Part shown: piece after piece, positions 17,701-26,872 of the stretch
How positions within the stretch are numbered: the first letter of the stretch is position 1
How the letters are laid out: each line of letters opens with the position of its first letter
The notes under the pieces: model-generated
Told to the model about the DNA's origin: nothing
Databases searched by the model: none
The model's input: the letters and a program-made list of their open reading frames with translations, nothing else
Translations under genes and position numbers: made by a program
DNA from: Sphingobacteriales bacterium 44-61
GTDB lineage: Bacteria; Bacteroidota; Bacteroidia; Chitinophagales; Chitinophagaceae
Assembly (NCBI GenBank): GCA_001898405.1
Contig: MKTW01000001.1
Location: forward strand, 372,001-436,000
Direction of reading: 5' to 3'
Length of the DNA stretch: 64,000 nt

Positions 17701-20132
17701 AGCGGGAAATAATACATCCAGTCATATTTAATACCATAAAAAATATCCTGGGTATAAATATCTGCTGAAGCCATCCTGCTTACCGGCCTGCCGGTTTCAT
17801 CAAATACAGTAGTATAAAAATTGGTCTGCAAAGCGCCCATATTAGCATACTGTGCCGGCACTTCATACGACTCTGAAGCATTACCCTCTGCATCAGTTTT
17901 ACCCTCTCTAACCTGCTTATCAAAGAATGTATTCTGATTGGCCAGGCTGAAATCATAATTATTGAATTTCTCAGGTGAAAAAACTTTTTGTTTTACCTGT
18001 ATCTCTGTTTCATAATTCCTGTTGGCAGCAGGCGGACCAAAGAAATTCATGGCATTGATCGACAATTGGGATGATTCACCCGGCTTAAGTGAAGCATTTG
18101 CCAGTTTGGTAGTAACCCGGATACGGTCAGGTACGAATTCCTCAATGGAGAAATTCCGGGATGCCAGCAATACATCATTCGATGTATACACTTCCAGCGT
18201 GTAGCTACCTGTAATAGCAGAACCGGCGATATCAATGCTGCCTTCCAGCGAGCCTTCTTCGTTCAGGTTTTTCCTGAACGATTTCAGTTCTTTTCCGTTG
18301 GGCATCAGAAATTTCATCTTCAGGGGAATATCACCCGGTGCATTCCATTGACGGTCGCGGATGATCACCGAGAAATTCACTTTTTCACCAGGGCGGTAAA
18401 TATCCCTTTCCGCGTACACAAAAGCATCCAGCCCGGAAGGATTATTCCGTTTTCCACCCACTGAAAACCGGGAAGTGTTTACCCTCGTATTATTAAAAGG
18501 CAGGTAATTGAAATCATTGGCTGTTTTGGCGATGACCATCGCAGGCTTGAAGCCGCTGAAATCTTTTTTGGTATAAGCAATGGAAGCCACACCGCTTTTA
18601 TCAGTAGCGCCTGTTCCAATCAATTGGTTATTGCCTCCATACACCATAATGTTCACGCCAGATACCGGCTCTGCAGTTTTGATCGAATTGGCAAAAACAA
18701 CTATTTTATCCTCTCCCTGTTTGGCGATCAGGCCAAGATCAGACAGGGAAATAAAACGGCTATCCCTAACCCAGTACTCTTTGGTTGACCGGATCATTAC
18801 ATGGTAGATGCCATTGAAGTCAGGTAATCTGTCCTCAAACTGGGAAACGTTCAGTAAGCGACCGGCCCCGCTTTTAGGCAATGAACGGGTATCAATTTCT
18901 TTTTCATAGATCACATCGCCCAGGGAAGCATCTACATATCCCCCCTCGTAATCGCCTTCATAATAGTCATTATTGGATGATTCCTGCGGATAATACCCGT
19001 TACGCTGGGCCAGCAGCAGGTTATTCTCGTATATTTTTGAGATCACCAGTTTTACTTTCTCCACATTCGTGATCTTTACTTCTATATTACCGGAACCTTT
19101 TTTGGAAAGATAAACGGCTTTGTTATTGGTAAACCGTATACCGGCTTCCAACTCACCAAATGCCACACTGCCATTATACTCTTCTTTCAGAATACCGCCG
19201 ATCTTTCCTTTTAATCCTTTCGCAATGGTGACTGCATAGCTTTTTTCAATATTGAACTGGCTGCTTCGTATTGTAAACCCGCTTTCATCGGGAGTGACGG
19301 TAAAACTAAGGTCCGGATCAAGCTTTACAAATGATTTCAGGCTTTCATCACTCAACTGCTGGCTCGTGATCACCCGCACGATCCCATCTGAACCGTCATG
19401 CTCGGCTTCCATATTCTGTATCGTCAGTACATACGGCGAAGGAATAGTGAGAGAGCTGGTAATCGCTTCAGCAGTAGCATTTTTACCTCCTTCGGGTTTC
19501 AGGCCTTTATCAATAATGATCCTTGAAGAAAGATCATTTTCGGACGCTTTAATACCGTTCAGTCTTATCGATATTCTGTTATCAGCCGACAATGTGATCA
19601 GGGAATAATCCTGTTTCTTTCCCCCGATCTCGATCTGCAATCTTTCTTTCAGATCGGCAGGATTGACCCGGTAGTTAAAGAACAGGTCCAGTTGAGGAGA
19701 GGCCGTTGTGCTGCTTTCACCCATCCAGATCACCTGGGAATTATCCAATTGGAGCGCAGGGGTATGAAAACGGATATTATCCCCGTCGCTCACTTTATTG
19801 TATTTGCTGAAACGGAGTACAGCGCTTTTTATACTGGCTGTGTAATTGGTAGCAGGGTCAAGCGGCTGGGAAGGAGAAAATATCAGTTGATCCGGGCTTT
19901 CCCAACGATACCTTCCCTTAATGGCAGGCTCAAAAGAAATATACTCCGTAGAATCCCATGCATTAAGCAGGGAATCTGCTATCATACTTTGATTAAAACG
20001 GAACTGAAGGTTGCCCAGGAGGGGCACTTCATCTTTAGCATTGGTATAACTGAGAACTACAGCATTGCGGTTGCAAGCAGATACGGCAAGAGCAACCAGC
20101 AGAATGGTTGCCAGGAATCTTTTAATGTGCAT
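14745..20132 (-). CDS. Alpha-2-macroglobulin family lipoprotein with thioester motif
   Basis: This 1795-residue lipoprotein has a lipobox cysteine at residue 20 (ALAVSAC). The middle carries macroglobulin repeats, including RDIYRPGEKVNFSVIIRD (MG2 type) and the segment VSYWSGIKKANGSGEAEFEFDVP (bait/A2M-core type), here split for length. The thioester motif YPYGCTEQ lies near residue 1337; the CxEQ cysteine and glutamine form the covalent trap. An alpha/alpha toroid follows, then a C-terminal MG10-like domain near RAVSPGQYKMGPV. Bacterial macroglobulins trap attacking proteases in the periplasm and are commonly linked to PBP1C, which repairs peptidoglycan. Here pbpC is the divergent neighbour, supporting that role. 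It is somewhat longer than E. coli YfhM (1653 residues). Confidence 0.92.
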   Translation of the reverse strand: MHIKRFLATILLVALAVSACNRNAVVLSYTNAKDEVPLLGNLQFRFNQSMIADSLLNAWDSTEYISFEPAIKGRYRWESPDQLIFSPSQPLDPATNYTASIKSAVLRFSKYNKVSDGDNIRFHTPALQLDNSQVIWMGESSTTASPQLDLFFNYRVNPADLKERLQIEIGGKKQDYSLITLSADNRISIRLNGIKASENDLSSRIIIDKGLKPEGGKNATAEAITSSLTIPSPYVLTIQNMEAEHDGSDGIVRVITSQQLSDESLKSFVKLDPDLSFTVTPDESGFTIRSSQFNIEKSYAVTIAKGLKGKIGGILKEEYNGSVAFGELEAGIRFTNNKAVYLSKKGSGNIEVKITNVEKVKLVISKIYENNLLLAQRNGYYPQESSNNDYYEGDYEGGYVDASLGDVIYEKEIDTRSLPKSGAGRLLNVSQFEDRLPDFNGIYHVMIRSTKEYWVRDSRFISLSDLGLIAKQGEDKIVVFANSIKTAEPVSGVNIMVYGGNNQLIGTGATDKSGVASIAYTKKDFSGFKPAMVIAKTANDFNYLPFNNTRVNTSRFSVGGKRNNPSGLDAFVYAERDIYRPGEKVNFSVIIRDRQWNAPGDIPLKMKFLMPNGKELKSFRKNLNEEGSLEGSIDIAGSAITGSYTLEVYTSNDVLLASRNFSIEEFVPDRIRVTTKLANASLKPGESSQLSINAMNFFGPPAANRNYETEIQVKQKVFSPEKFNNYDFSLANQNTFFDKQVREGKTDAEGNASESYEVPAQYANMGALQTNFYTTVFDETGRPVSRMASADIYTQDIFYGIKYDWMYYFPLNQSAKFELVSVNKDGNVINSTAKVEVIKHEYRTVLSKSGSYFRYESQKQDKLMTSVQLGVGNNTVFSYIPRSPGDYEVRVYRNGANSYVSRSFYSYGNWGGDNNSFEVNNEGNIEIELDKKSYTNGESVKALFKTPFSGRMLVTMETDHLISYEYVTVNDRTASLDLKLTGEHVPNAYITATLIKPHEVSDIPLTVAHGFQNVKVEEKSRQIPVEIAAQKSVRSKTHQKIKVKAAPGSYVTLSAVDNGVLQVSDFKTPDPYNYFYQQKALQVTAYDLYPLLFAEVRARLSSTGGDGELSMDRRVNPMPAKRVKIVSYWSGIKKANGSGEAEFEFDVPQFSGEIRLMAVSYKGQRFGSGENTMTVADPIVISTALPRFLSPGDTVNVPVTLSNTTDKPTTVSANIKVEGGIKVVGGSSESLPVAAKSEARASFQIIADPVIGIGKVKILANGAGEKFEDETEISVRPPSTLQKRTGSGVIAGGSTQAINIGLGDFMPGSTDYNLVVSRSPVLELGDQLRYLVQYPYGCTEQTVSSAFPQLYYGDMVELMQLNGKDKSNANANILEAIRKIKMRQLYNGAVTLWDGEGREDWWTTIYAAHFLLEARKAGFDVDNSLVETMLGYINNRLKNKETITYYYNRDQQKKIAPKEVAYGLYVLALAGRTNIPAMNYYKANPAVLALDSRYLLSAAYATAGDKKSFTAMLPVAFSGEESVAQTGGSYYSDIRDEAIALNALIEVDPGNKQVPVMAKHVGNKLKTRNWLSTQERAFAFLALGKLSRSANNSTVTAEIKVDGKTIAKVDGGQWRGDRTALKGAKIEVLTKGSGNLYYSWEAAGISASGAYKEEDSYIKVRKRFYDRFGNAITGNTFKQNDLVIIGITLEKTFSGSIENIVITDLLPAGFEIENPRTKEIPGMDWIKDASNPTSIDVRDDRLHLFVDAHGNKQTYYYAVRAVSPGQYKMGPVSADAMYNGEYHSYNGAGTIRIVQ

Positions 20133-20452
20133 AAGATCAGGTTGACGGGTTCAGTTTTGGAATGTAGAAGGTAAACAAATTCATTGGAACTTTAAAAAGC
20201 CATTGTGCTTTTTAAGCAAAGCGTATGCCTTTATTAATAAACAGGGGGATAAATAAAATTAAGGAGGAATGCTTTTATCCGCTAGCTGGCAGAAATCCGC
20301 AATCATGTATGCAGAAATTTGTGGCAAGATAATACACGGCAGATAGCATCTCCTAATTCAATTGAATAAATATTTGTTAACGGTATGATCGTATACGCAT
20401 CAAGTAAGCAGGTGCCTGTTTATCTTTACTGCGGTACTTTTCTGTACCAGGT
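20133..20452. other. Divergent promoter region between the macroglobulin gene and pbpC
   Basis: No gene is seen in these 320 nt. The region must hold promoters for both neighbours. A small hairpin GGTAC-TTTTCT-GTACC (20434-20449) lies next to the pbpC start. TACTTTTC within it is a one-mismatch TAnnTTTG box. No clear shared operator was found. Confidence 0.5.
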
Positions 20453-22774
20453 ATGAAATTCAGGTTCACCAGGCACCATATCATCCGTTTGCTGAAGCGA
20501 AGCGCCATAGCTATCCTGGGGTTATTCATTCTTTTCCTTTTGCTGAACTGGATCTGGCCTTTGCCTGACAGGATCGATTACTCATCCATTCTTACAGATA
20601 ATAAAGGTGAAGTGATCAATGCCAGCCTGACGGTTGATCAGAAATGGCGAATGAAAACAGAATTGGAGGAAATATCTCCCTTACTCCGGAAAACGATTAT
20701 CGCCAAAGAAGATAAATACTTTTACAACCATCCGGGTATTAACCTGGTGGCTGTTGGCCGTGCTTTCTTTAAAAATCTTTTCCGGTGGAAGCGTACCTCC
20801 GGGGCCAGCACCATTACCATGCAGGTGGCCAGGGCTCTTGAACATCGCAAGCGTACCCTGCCCAATAAGATCATCGAGATGTTTCGCGCCCTGCAACTGG
20901 AATGGAAATATGATAAGGATGAAATACTGCAGCTTTACCTGAACCTGGTGCCTTATGGTGGTAATATTGAAGGAGTGAAAGCTGCGGCCCTTCTCTATTT
21001 CAATAAAAATCCCGACCATCTTTCCCTGGCAGAGATAACAGCGCTCAGCATTATCCCCAATCGTCCATCCAGCCTTGTGATCGGGAAAAATAATGACCGC
21101 ATCCGGGAAGAGCGGAACCGTTGGCTGAAGAAATTTTCAGAAGAGAAGGTATTTACCGAAAAAGAAATTGATGATGCACTGGCCGAACCGCTCACAGCAA
21201 GCAGGGGAACTGTTCCGCACTATACCCCGCATCTTTTTTACAAACTTTCCCGGCAGCAGAAAGGATTGATCCAAACGCATATTGATCTTAACACACAACT
21301 GAAAACGGAAAAGATCGTGGAGGATTATGTGCGGGTGCAGCGGTTAAGAAATATCCGCAATGCAGCCGTTATCGTTATCGACAACCGGACGCATAAGGTG
21401 ATCACGTATGTCGGCTCCTCGGGCTTTAATGATACACTGGATGGCGGACAGGTGAATGGAGCAGCCGCTGTGCGCCAGCCAGGAAGCACTTTAAAGCCTT
21501 TATTGTATGCCCTGTGTTTTGATGAAGGGTTACTGACCCCCAAAACCGTTATGCCGGATGTGCCGGTTAATTACGAAGGCTACGCCCCGGAAAATTATGA
21601 TCAGAAATTTAACGGGTACGTCACCATACAATATGCGCTGGAACACTCCCTGAACATACCCGCTGTAAAAAGCCTGAATCTGCTCGGAAAGGAAAAGATG
21701 GTGCAAGAACTGGTGCGCTGCCATTTCCGGCAGATCGGGAAGGACCGGAAAAAACTGGGCCTGTCGATGATCCTTGGAGGGTGTGGAACCACGTTGGAAG
21801 AACTGACCGGCCTCTTTTCATCATTTGCGAATGAAGGAAAATTCATCCAACCCTCTTATTCACATGAAGACAGTTTACAACCGGCTATTCCCCTGATCAG
21901 CCCTGCGGCCAATTACATGATCAATGATATCCTCTCCAAAGTGAACCGGCCTGATTTTCCACTTAACTGGACTGCTACAGAGCGGATGCCGAAAATAGCA
22001 TGGAAGACCGGCACCAGCTATGGCCGTCGCGATGGATGGAGCATTGGCTACAATAAAAACTATACTATAGGTGTGTGGACAGGTAATTTTTCCGGCACCG
22101 GTGTAACGGACCTCAGTGGCGCCAATATCGCCACCCCTTTATTGTTCCGGATATTCAACACCATCGATTACAATAATGATAAGGAATGGTTTTCCCAGCC
22201 GGCAGATTGTGATATCCGGCAGGTTTGCAGCGAAACAGGTTTACCGCCTTCCGAACATTGTACCAATCTTACCACCGATTATTTCATACCTCTTATCTCC
22301 ACAACCAAACTGTGCCACAACTGGCAGGAGATGATGATCAGCCCTGATGAAAAAATAGTTTACTGCAAAAGTTGTGCTCCAGCTACCGGCTATAAAAAGA
22401 AATGGTATAAAATCGTGGAGCCGGAAATGCAATCCTGGTTTGAAGAGAACCGGATCGTTTACCAGCATATCCCTCCACATAACCCCGATTGCGAGCTCAT
22501 CTTTAAAGGCAATGCGCCATTTATTCATTTCCCCGTGAATGGCGTGGAATACCTGATCAATAAAAAGAAGCCGGAACCTTTGCAGCTTGTTTGCAAAACA
22601 GCTAATGATGTAAGCAAAGTGTACTGGTATATTAATGACAAATTCTACAAAGCCAGCCTGGCAGGCGAGAAACAATTCTTTATACCGGAAGAAGGACCGG
22701 TGAAGATATCATGCACAGACGATAAAGGCCGCAACAGGAATATCACTATCTATGTAAAGTATGTGAACTTATAA
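20453..22774 (+). CDS. pbpC: Penicillin-binding protein 1C
   Basis: The 773-residue protein has one N-terminal membrane anchor (about 17-37), a GT51 glycosyltransferase domain (about 60-230) with EDKYFYNHPGIN and GASTITMQVAR, and a transpeptidase domain (about 290-560). Its catalytic serine is in STLK (about 344), with SLN and KTGTSYG (from residue 518) completing the active site. A C-terminal BiPBP_C-type domain from about 690 is typical of PBP1C. It polymerises and cross-links peptidoglycan in the periplasm. Placement divergent to the macroglobulin gene matches the well-known pbpC-yfhM association. The gene ends 4 nt before the stop of the converging amine oxidase gene. Confidence 0.95.
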   Translation: MKFRFTRHHIIRLLKRSAIAILGLFILFLLLNWIWPLPDRIDYSSILTDNKGEVINASLTVDQKWRMKTELEEISPLLRKTIIAKEDKYFYNHPGINLVAVGRAFFKNLFRWKRTSGASTITMQVARALEHRKRTLPNKIIEMFRALQLEWKYDKDEILQLYLNLVPYGGNIEGVKAAALLYFNKNPDHLSLAEITALSIIPNRPSSLVIGKNNDRIREERNRWLKKFSEEKVFTEKEIDDALAEPLTASRGTVPHYTPHLFYKLSRQQKGLIQTHIDLNTQLKTEKIVEDYVRVQRLRNIRNAAVIVIDNRTHKVITYVGSSGFNDTLDGGQVNGAAAVRQPGSTLKPLLYALCFDEGLLTPKTVMPDVPVNYEGYAPENYDQKFNGYVTIQYALEHSLNIPAVKSLNLLGKEKMVQELVRCHFRQIGKDRKKLGLSMILGGCGTTLEELTGLFSSFANEGKFIQPSYSHEDSLQPAIPLISPAANYMINDILSKVNRPDFPLNWTATERMPKIAWKTGTSYGRRDGWSIGYNKNYTIGVWTGNFSGTGVTDLSGANIATPLLFRIFNTIDYNNDKEWFSQPADCDIRQVCSETGLPPSEHCTNLTTDYFIPLISTTKLCHNWQEMMISPDEKIVYCKSCAPATGYKKKWYKIVEPEMQSWFEENRIVYQHIPPHNPDCELIFKGNAPFIHFPVNGVEYLINKKKPEPLQLVCKTANDVSKVYWYINDKFYKASLAGEKQFFIPEEGPVKISCTDDKGRNRNITIYVKYVNL

Positions 22775-22778
22775 CAGC

Positions 22779-24140
22779 TCATATTTTTTCTGCGGCTGCT
22801 TCCCCTGTGTTGATCGCACCTTCCATAAATCCCTGCCAATCGGCAAGATGCTCGCCTGCAAAATGTGTATGGATGTGCGAGCGCGATAAAATGGGTCGCA
22901 ATCCAAACCATTGCCCTTTTCCATAGATCGCGTAAGCGCCATGCGAGTATTCATCATTCCCCCAGTAATAGTTGACCTGCCTTTCCAGTAACTGGCCTAC
23001 ATCACCAAATGCCGGCCCCAGCGTTTGCTGCACCATTGCCGCTTTCCATTGATCATCCTGGTTGGAAACTACAGCAGCTTTATCACCGATAGTATAAGAG
23101 ATCAGCACTCCTTTGGGGGATGGCTGATTTTTGGTTGCATGATAAAAATAATGTGGCAACTGGTCCGTTACCATATCGAAATCCTCTGCATTCCAGAAGC
23201 GTTTGCTGAACAGCAGCGGATTCTTATTGATCCTGGCGTATTGCAGTTCATCCAATGCTGCAGCCTGCATCGCGGGCAAGGCAGGTTGCCAGTTTATTTT
23301 TTTTACAGCAAATGCCGGTGCCGTGCAGATAATTTTATCTGCTTTGAACACGGCCTCATTCGTGCAATGCACTTCCACGCCTCCTTTTGGATCCTGTACT
23401 ATACGTTTTACTGCATGTTTTAATTTGATGCTGCCCATACCGATCTCGTCGGCCATCCTTTGCGCCAACAGGCTATTGCCTCCCCTGATCTTATAGTCCA
23501 TTTCATTCTTTTCACTGCTCTCTGCATATTCCGACAATGCAGCAAAAGCAGAAACATGCCGAATGGTTTCTCCAAAATCAGTACTGTCTAACAATTCCCT
23601 TATATCCAGGTCCCTTCCTTCACATCCGTTATTAACGAGATAGCGCCACCAATCAATTTTGTCCAGTTTGATCTTATCTGCCTTACTCATTTTATCATAA
23701 CCGGCGATCAATTGTGCGAATTTATTTTTCCATTCAGGGCTGTAATCCCATTCTCCGCTCTTATGATATTTTCCTTTGTAGATAAGATGGGAGTTGAATT
23801 GGTTATTATCCAGCGTTAATCCAAATTCATTACAAAGGTCCTGAAGGCGGGTATGTGAAGCCCCTACCCATTCGGCTCCAAGTTCTACTACCAACTTCTC
23901 CTGCTCATCCATCGTATGTGAAAACACACGGCCGCTGATCCTGTTGCGGGCTTCCAGGACAACAAAATCAATTTTCTTTTTGTGTAAATAATAAGCAGCT
24001 GACAAGCCGGCAAAGCCTGCGCCGACAATAATCACTTTCGGTCTTTTCCCAATAAAAAACTTCCCCCAGGAGGAGGAAGTTAATATGATACCGGCCGTAG
24101 CCAGGGAGCTTTGTTTAATGAACTGCCTTCGTGAACTCAT
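22779..24140 (-). CDS. Tat-exported FAD-dependent amine oxidase
   Basis: The 453-residue protein begins with a twin-arginine signal (SSRRQFIKQSSLATAG), so it should be exported folded with its cofactor. The FAD-binding fold follows at about 34: KVIIVGAGFAGLSAAYYL and the ADP-ribose Glu in VVLEARNRISGRV. The C-terminal FAD contact is AGEHLADWQGFMEGAINTG. This matches the flavin monoamine oxidase / phytoene-desaturase superfamily, oxidising an amine to an aldehyde with release of peroxide and ammonia. The substrate is unknown. It lies 62 nt downstream of the DUF2807 lipoprotein on the same strand. Confidence 0.88.
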   Translation of the reverse strand: MSSRRQFIKQSSLATAGIILTSSSWGKFFIGKRPKVIIVGAGFAGLSAAYYLHKKKIDFVVLEARNRISGRVFSHTMDEQEKLVVELGAEWVGASHTRLQDLCNEFGLTLDNNQFNSHLIYKGKYHKSGEWDYSPEWKNKFAQLIAGYDKMSKADKIKLDKIDWWRYLVNNGCEGRDLDIRELLDSTDFGETIRHVSAFAALSEYAESSEKNEMDYKIRGGNSLLAQRMADEIGMGSIKLKHAVKRIVQDPKGGVEVHCTNEAVFKADKIICTAPAFAVKKINWQPALPAMQAAALDELQYARINKNPLLFSKRFWNAEDFDMVTDQLPHYFYHATKNQPSPKGVLISYTIGDKAAVVSNQDDQWKAAMVQQTLGPAFGDVGQLLERQVNYYWGNDEYSHGAYAIYGKGQWFGLRPILSRSHIHTHFAGEHLADWQGFMEGAINTGEAAAEKI

Positions 24141-24202
24141 AGGTAGATTGCAGTTTGGTTTATGGTTTACAAATCGCTTTATCAGTTAACTGATGCGGCT
24201 GA

Positions 24203-24928
24203 TCAATCCGCTTTCTTCACGCTTCCTGCACCGCTGACATTGGAATCTACCGAAGCATTTCCTTTATAGCGTATGCTGGAAGAACCACTGGCATGGACAT
24301 CGAGCTTTACACTTGCATACACATCCACATCACCAGCTCCGGATATTTCCACATCTACATTTTCAGCAAGAAGCTCAAATGCTTTAACATTGGAACTGCC
24401 TGACCCATCAATAGAAAGGTTTTTAGTTTCACCTTTCAAAACAATATCGCAGGCGCCGCTCGCTTCCACACCCACATTAGGAGCTTTGATATCAAGATCA
24501 GCCGAACTTGCCCCGCTCAGATCAATATCCATCGTGCCATCATTGCTCAATCTGCTTTGCGCCATCACTTTGCAGGCGCCGGATGCGCCCACTTTGCGGT
24601 AAGCAGGTGCAGACACATACACTTTGATCTTACCGGTGGGGTCGAGATTGGTATTGTTAGCAGGACGAACACGCAGTATATCTCCGTCTTTATACACTTC
24701 AATGTGTTGCTGCAGGTTTTTATCGGTTTCCACTTTTACTGAGTATACGGATTCCTGTGTCAGATATAATTCTATCGCTCCGCTTACATCCACCCCTTTG
24801 AAATCAGTTATTCCTGAACGGGTTTCGGAAGTCACCTGTCCGTCTCCCTTTATTCTTTCACCCCCGATATAGTTACAGGAAGAAAAAAGGACGATTATAG
24901 CAAGAGAAAAAAGCAATACGCGTTTCAT
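24203..24928 (-). CDS. DUF2807 (head GIN domain) lipoprotein
   Basis: ATG 24928 is chosen because it opens a lipoprotein signal, MKRVLLFSLAIIVLFSSC (Cys18); the frame upstream to 25009 does not look like a signal. The 241-residue product has the repetitive beta-solenoid character of DUF2807: SGAIELYL, LSGASSADLDI, SGACDIVLKG, GSGSSNVKAFE, ISGAGDVDVYA and SGSSSIRYKG. Each short strand ends with an S-G-A/S motif. The family is abundant in Bacteroidota and its function is unknown. The amine oxidase gene lies downstream. Confidence 0.88.
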   Translation of the reverse strand: MKRVLLFSLAIIVLFSSCNYIGGERIKGDGQVTSETRSGITDFKGVDVSGAIELYLTQESVYSVKVETDKNLQQHIEVYKDGDILRVRPANNTNLDPTGKIKVYVSAPAYRKVGASGACKVMAQSRLSNDGTMDIDLSGASSADLDIKAPNVGVEASGACDIVLKGETKNLSIDGSGSSNVKAFELLAENVDVEISGAGDVDVYASVKLDVHASGSSSIRYKGNASVDSNVSGAGSVKKAD

Positions 24929-24969
24929 AAAACGATAATGGTTTTTGATGATTTTATCAGAAGAGATTT

Positions 24970-24977
24970 CAAAAATA
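24970..24977 (-). promoter_or_regulatory. Candidate -7 box of the DUF2807 gene
   Basis: On the minus strand TATTTTTG (24970-24977) matches TAnnTTTG. A TTTG lies 23 nt further upstream (25001-25004), slightly longer than the usual spacing. The predicted leader is about 36 nt. Confidence 0.5.
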
Positions 24978-25100
24978 TGGGAATTGGCTGAACCAGCCGA
25001 CAAACCCACGGCTACTTATTTCACTCTTTGACAACAGGTTTTCCCCACAGGTTACACCAGTTCCTGTTCTTTTATGAGTATTGACTTACTTTGAATACTT

Positions 25101-25217
25101 TCCCACCAAGACAACCAAGACCACAAAGAAATATTCCTGAATGCTTTTACATGGTAGTAGTACCTGAAGGTAAAATATTTCTTTGTGGTCTTGGTGGTCT
25201 TGGTTGTCTTGGTGGGA
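25101..25217. repeat. Large imperfect inverted repeat upstream of guaA
   Basis: The left arm (25101-25135) is complementary to the right arm (25174-25217), separated by 38 nt. The arms match over their whole length except for a 9-nt insertion in the right arm, where the unit TGGTCTTGG is duplicated. The sequence TTTGTGGTCTTGG in the arm is the kind of palindromic element dispersed in Bacteroidota genomes. It is non-coding, although the guaA frame stays open across it to a TTG at 25091. Confidence 0.85.
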
Positions 25218-25285
25218 GAACCGGCCACTACTCTTTTGCGGGAAAATCCGGTAAACTAGAAACAGTTTTTTACCTTCGCAGCACC

Positions 25286-26836
25286 ATGACGGAAAAGATT
25301 CTTATTCTCGATTTTGGTTCCCAATATACCCAATTGATTGCCAGGGCTGTACGGGAAGCAAATGTTTACTGCGAGATCATCCCCTACCATAAGACATTTG
25401 TAATTGAACCCGGTTTGAAAGGGATTATCCTTTCCGGCTCGCCGTTTTCGGTGAATGAGCCAGGAGCTCCCGATGTAGACATCCAGGAAATGATCAGTAA
25501 AGTGCCTGTACTTGGCGTTTGCTATGGCGCACAACTTACAGCCAAACGTTTTGGCGGCCTGGTGGCTAAAAGCAATAAAAGGGAATATGGCCGCGCGCAA
25601 TTGCAACGCACAAAAGAAGACGTGCTGTTCCAGGATGTGGCGCCTCAAAGCCAGGTTTGGATGAGCCATAGCGATACCATTAAAGAAATGCCCGCAGGTT
25701 TTGAACTGCTGGCCACAACAGACAGCATTCCCGTAGCAGCTTTCAGGAAAGCGGGAACCGTTAACGGTCAAGCCAGCAATCATCCTTTGTATGGCGTGCA
25801 ATTCCACCCTGAAGTATACCATTCTACCGAGGGCAAAAAGATCATAAAGAACTTTTTGGTGAATATCTGCGGGTGTGCGCAAGACTGGACGCCTGCACAC
25901 TTTATCACCGACACAGTGGAGGCTTTGAAAAAACAGATCGGCAACCGCAAAGTGATCATGGCTTTGAGCGGAGGAGTGGACTCTACTGTTGCAGCTACGC
26001 TGATCCACAAAGCGATCGGCGACCGTCTCTATGGCATTTTCGTTGACAATGGCGTGTTGAGGAAAAATGAATTTGAAGATGTGCTGGCCACTTATGCCAA
26101 AATCGGCTTGAATGTAAAAGGAGTGGATGCCAAGGAGCGTTTTTATTCAGAGCTGGCCGGCAAAACCGATCCGGAAGCGAAACGCAAAACCATCGGCAAA
26201 TTATTCATTGATATTTTCCAGGAAGAAGCCCAGCATATTGAAGGTATCGAACTGCTTGGTCAGGGCACGATTTATCCTGATGTGATCGAAAGCGTGTCTG
26301 TGCACGGGCCATCTGTTACTATCAAATCGCATCATAACGTAGGTGGTTTGCCCGAAAAAATGCACCTGGAGCTGGTGGAGCCCCTGCGTTTCCTCTTTAA
26401 GGATGAAGTACGAAAAGTGGGACGTGAACTGGGCATTCCTGCTGAAATGATTGATCGTCATCCTTTCCCCGGCCCCGGACTCGCTATCCGCATACTCGGT
26501 GAAATAACACCGGAAAAGGTACAATTATTGCAAGAAGCTGACTACGTATATATCAAAGGCCTAAAAGATAACAATTTGTATGCAACGGTCTGGCAAGCTG
26601 GTACTATCTTGTTACCGGTAAAAAGTGTAGGAGTGATGGGCGATGAACGCACATACGAATTTACCGTTGCGCTCAGAGCTGTAACCAGTGTGGATGGTAT
26701 GACTGCCGACTGGGCCCATTTACCTTATGACTTTTTAGCCAATATCTCCAGCGAGATCATTAATAATGTAAAAGGTATCAACAGGGTGGTGTATGATATC
26801 AGCAGTAAGCCCCCTGCCACAATTGAGTGGGAATAG
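25286..26836 (+). CDS. guaA: GMP synthase (glutamine-hydrolysing)
   Basis: The 516-residue enzyme converts XMP to GMP using glutamine and ATP. The class-I glutamine amidotransferase half (about 1-190) carries the nucleophile in GVCYGAQL and the His/Glu pair in QFHPEVYHS. The ATP-pyrophosphatase half starts near 210 with the P-loop [12 protein letters not shown], and the C-terminal dimerisation domain holds [15 protein letters not shown] and ends near [21 protein letters not shown] 25286 is chosen because [13 protein letters not shown] is the family N-terminus; the upstream open frame runs through an inverted repeat. A TACCTTCG box at 25271-25278 suggests a very short leader. Confidence 0.96.
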   Translation: MTEKILILDFGSQYTQLIARAVREANVYCEIIPYHKTFVIEPGLKGIILSGSPFSVNEPGAPDVDIQEMISKVPVLGVCYGAQLTAKRFGGLVAKSNKREYGRAQLQRTKEDVLFQDVAPQSQVWMSHSDTIKEMPAGFELLATTDSIPVAAFRKAGTVNGQASNHPLYGVQFHPEVYHSTEGKKIIKNFLVNICGCAQDWTPAHFITDTVEALKKQIGNRKVIMALSGGVDSTVAATLIHKAIGDRLYGIFVDNGVLRKNEFEDVLATYAKIGLNVKGVDAKERFYSELAGKTDPEAKRKTIGKLFIDIFQEEAQHIEGIELLGQGTIYPDVIESVSVHGPSVTIKSHHNVGGLPEKMHLELVEPLRFLFKDEVRKVGRELGIPAEMIDRHPFPGPGLAIRILGEITPEKVQLLQEADYVYIKGLKDNNLYATVWQAGTILLPVKSVGVMGDERTYEFTVALRAVTSVDGMTADWAHLPYDFLANISSEIINNVKGINRVVYDISSKPPATIEWE

Positions 26837-26872
26837 ATACATTTCATTAAGCTGGCTGTTAAATTGTAACAA

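Noticed and set aside
25256-26008. 250-codon minus-strand frame inside guaA
   Set aside because: It is antisense to a strongly conserved gene and lacks any family motif.
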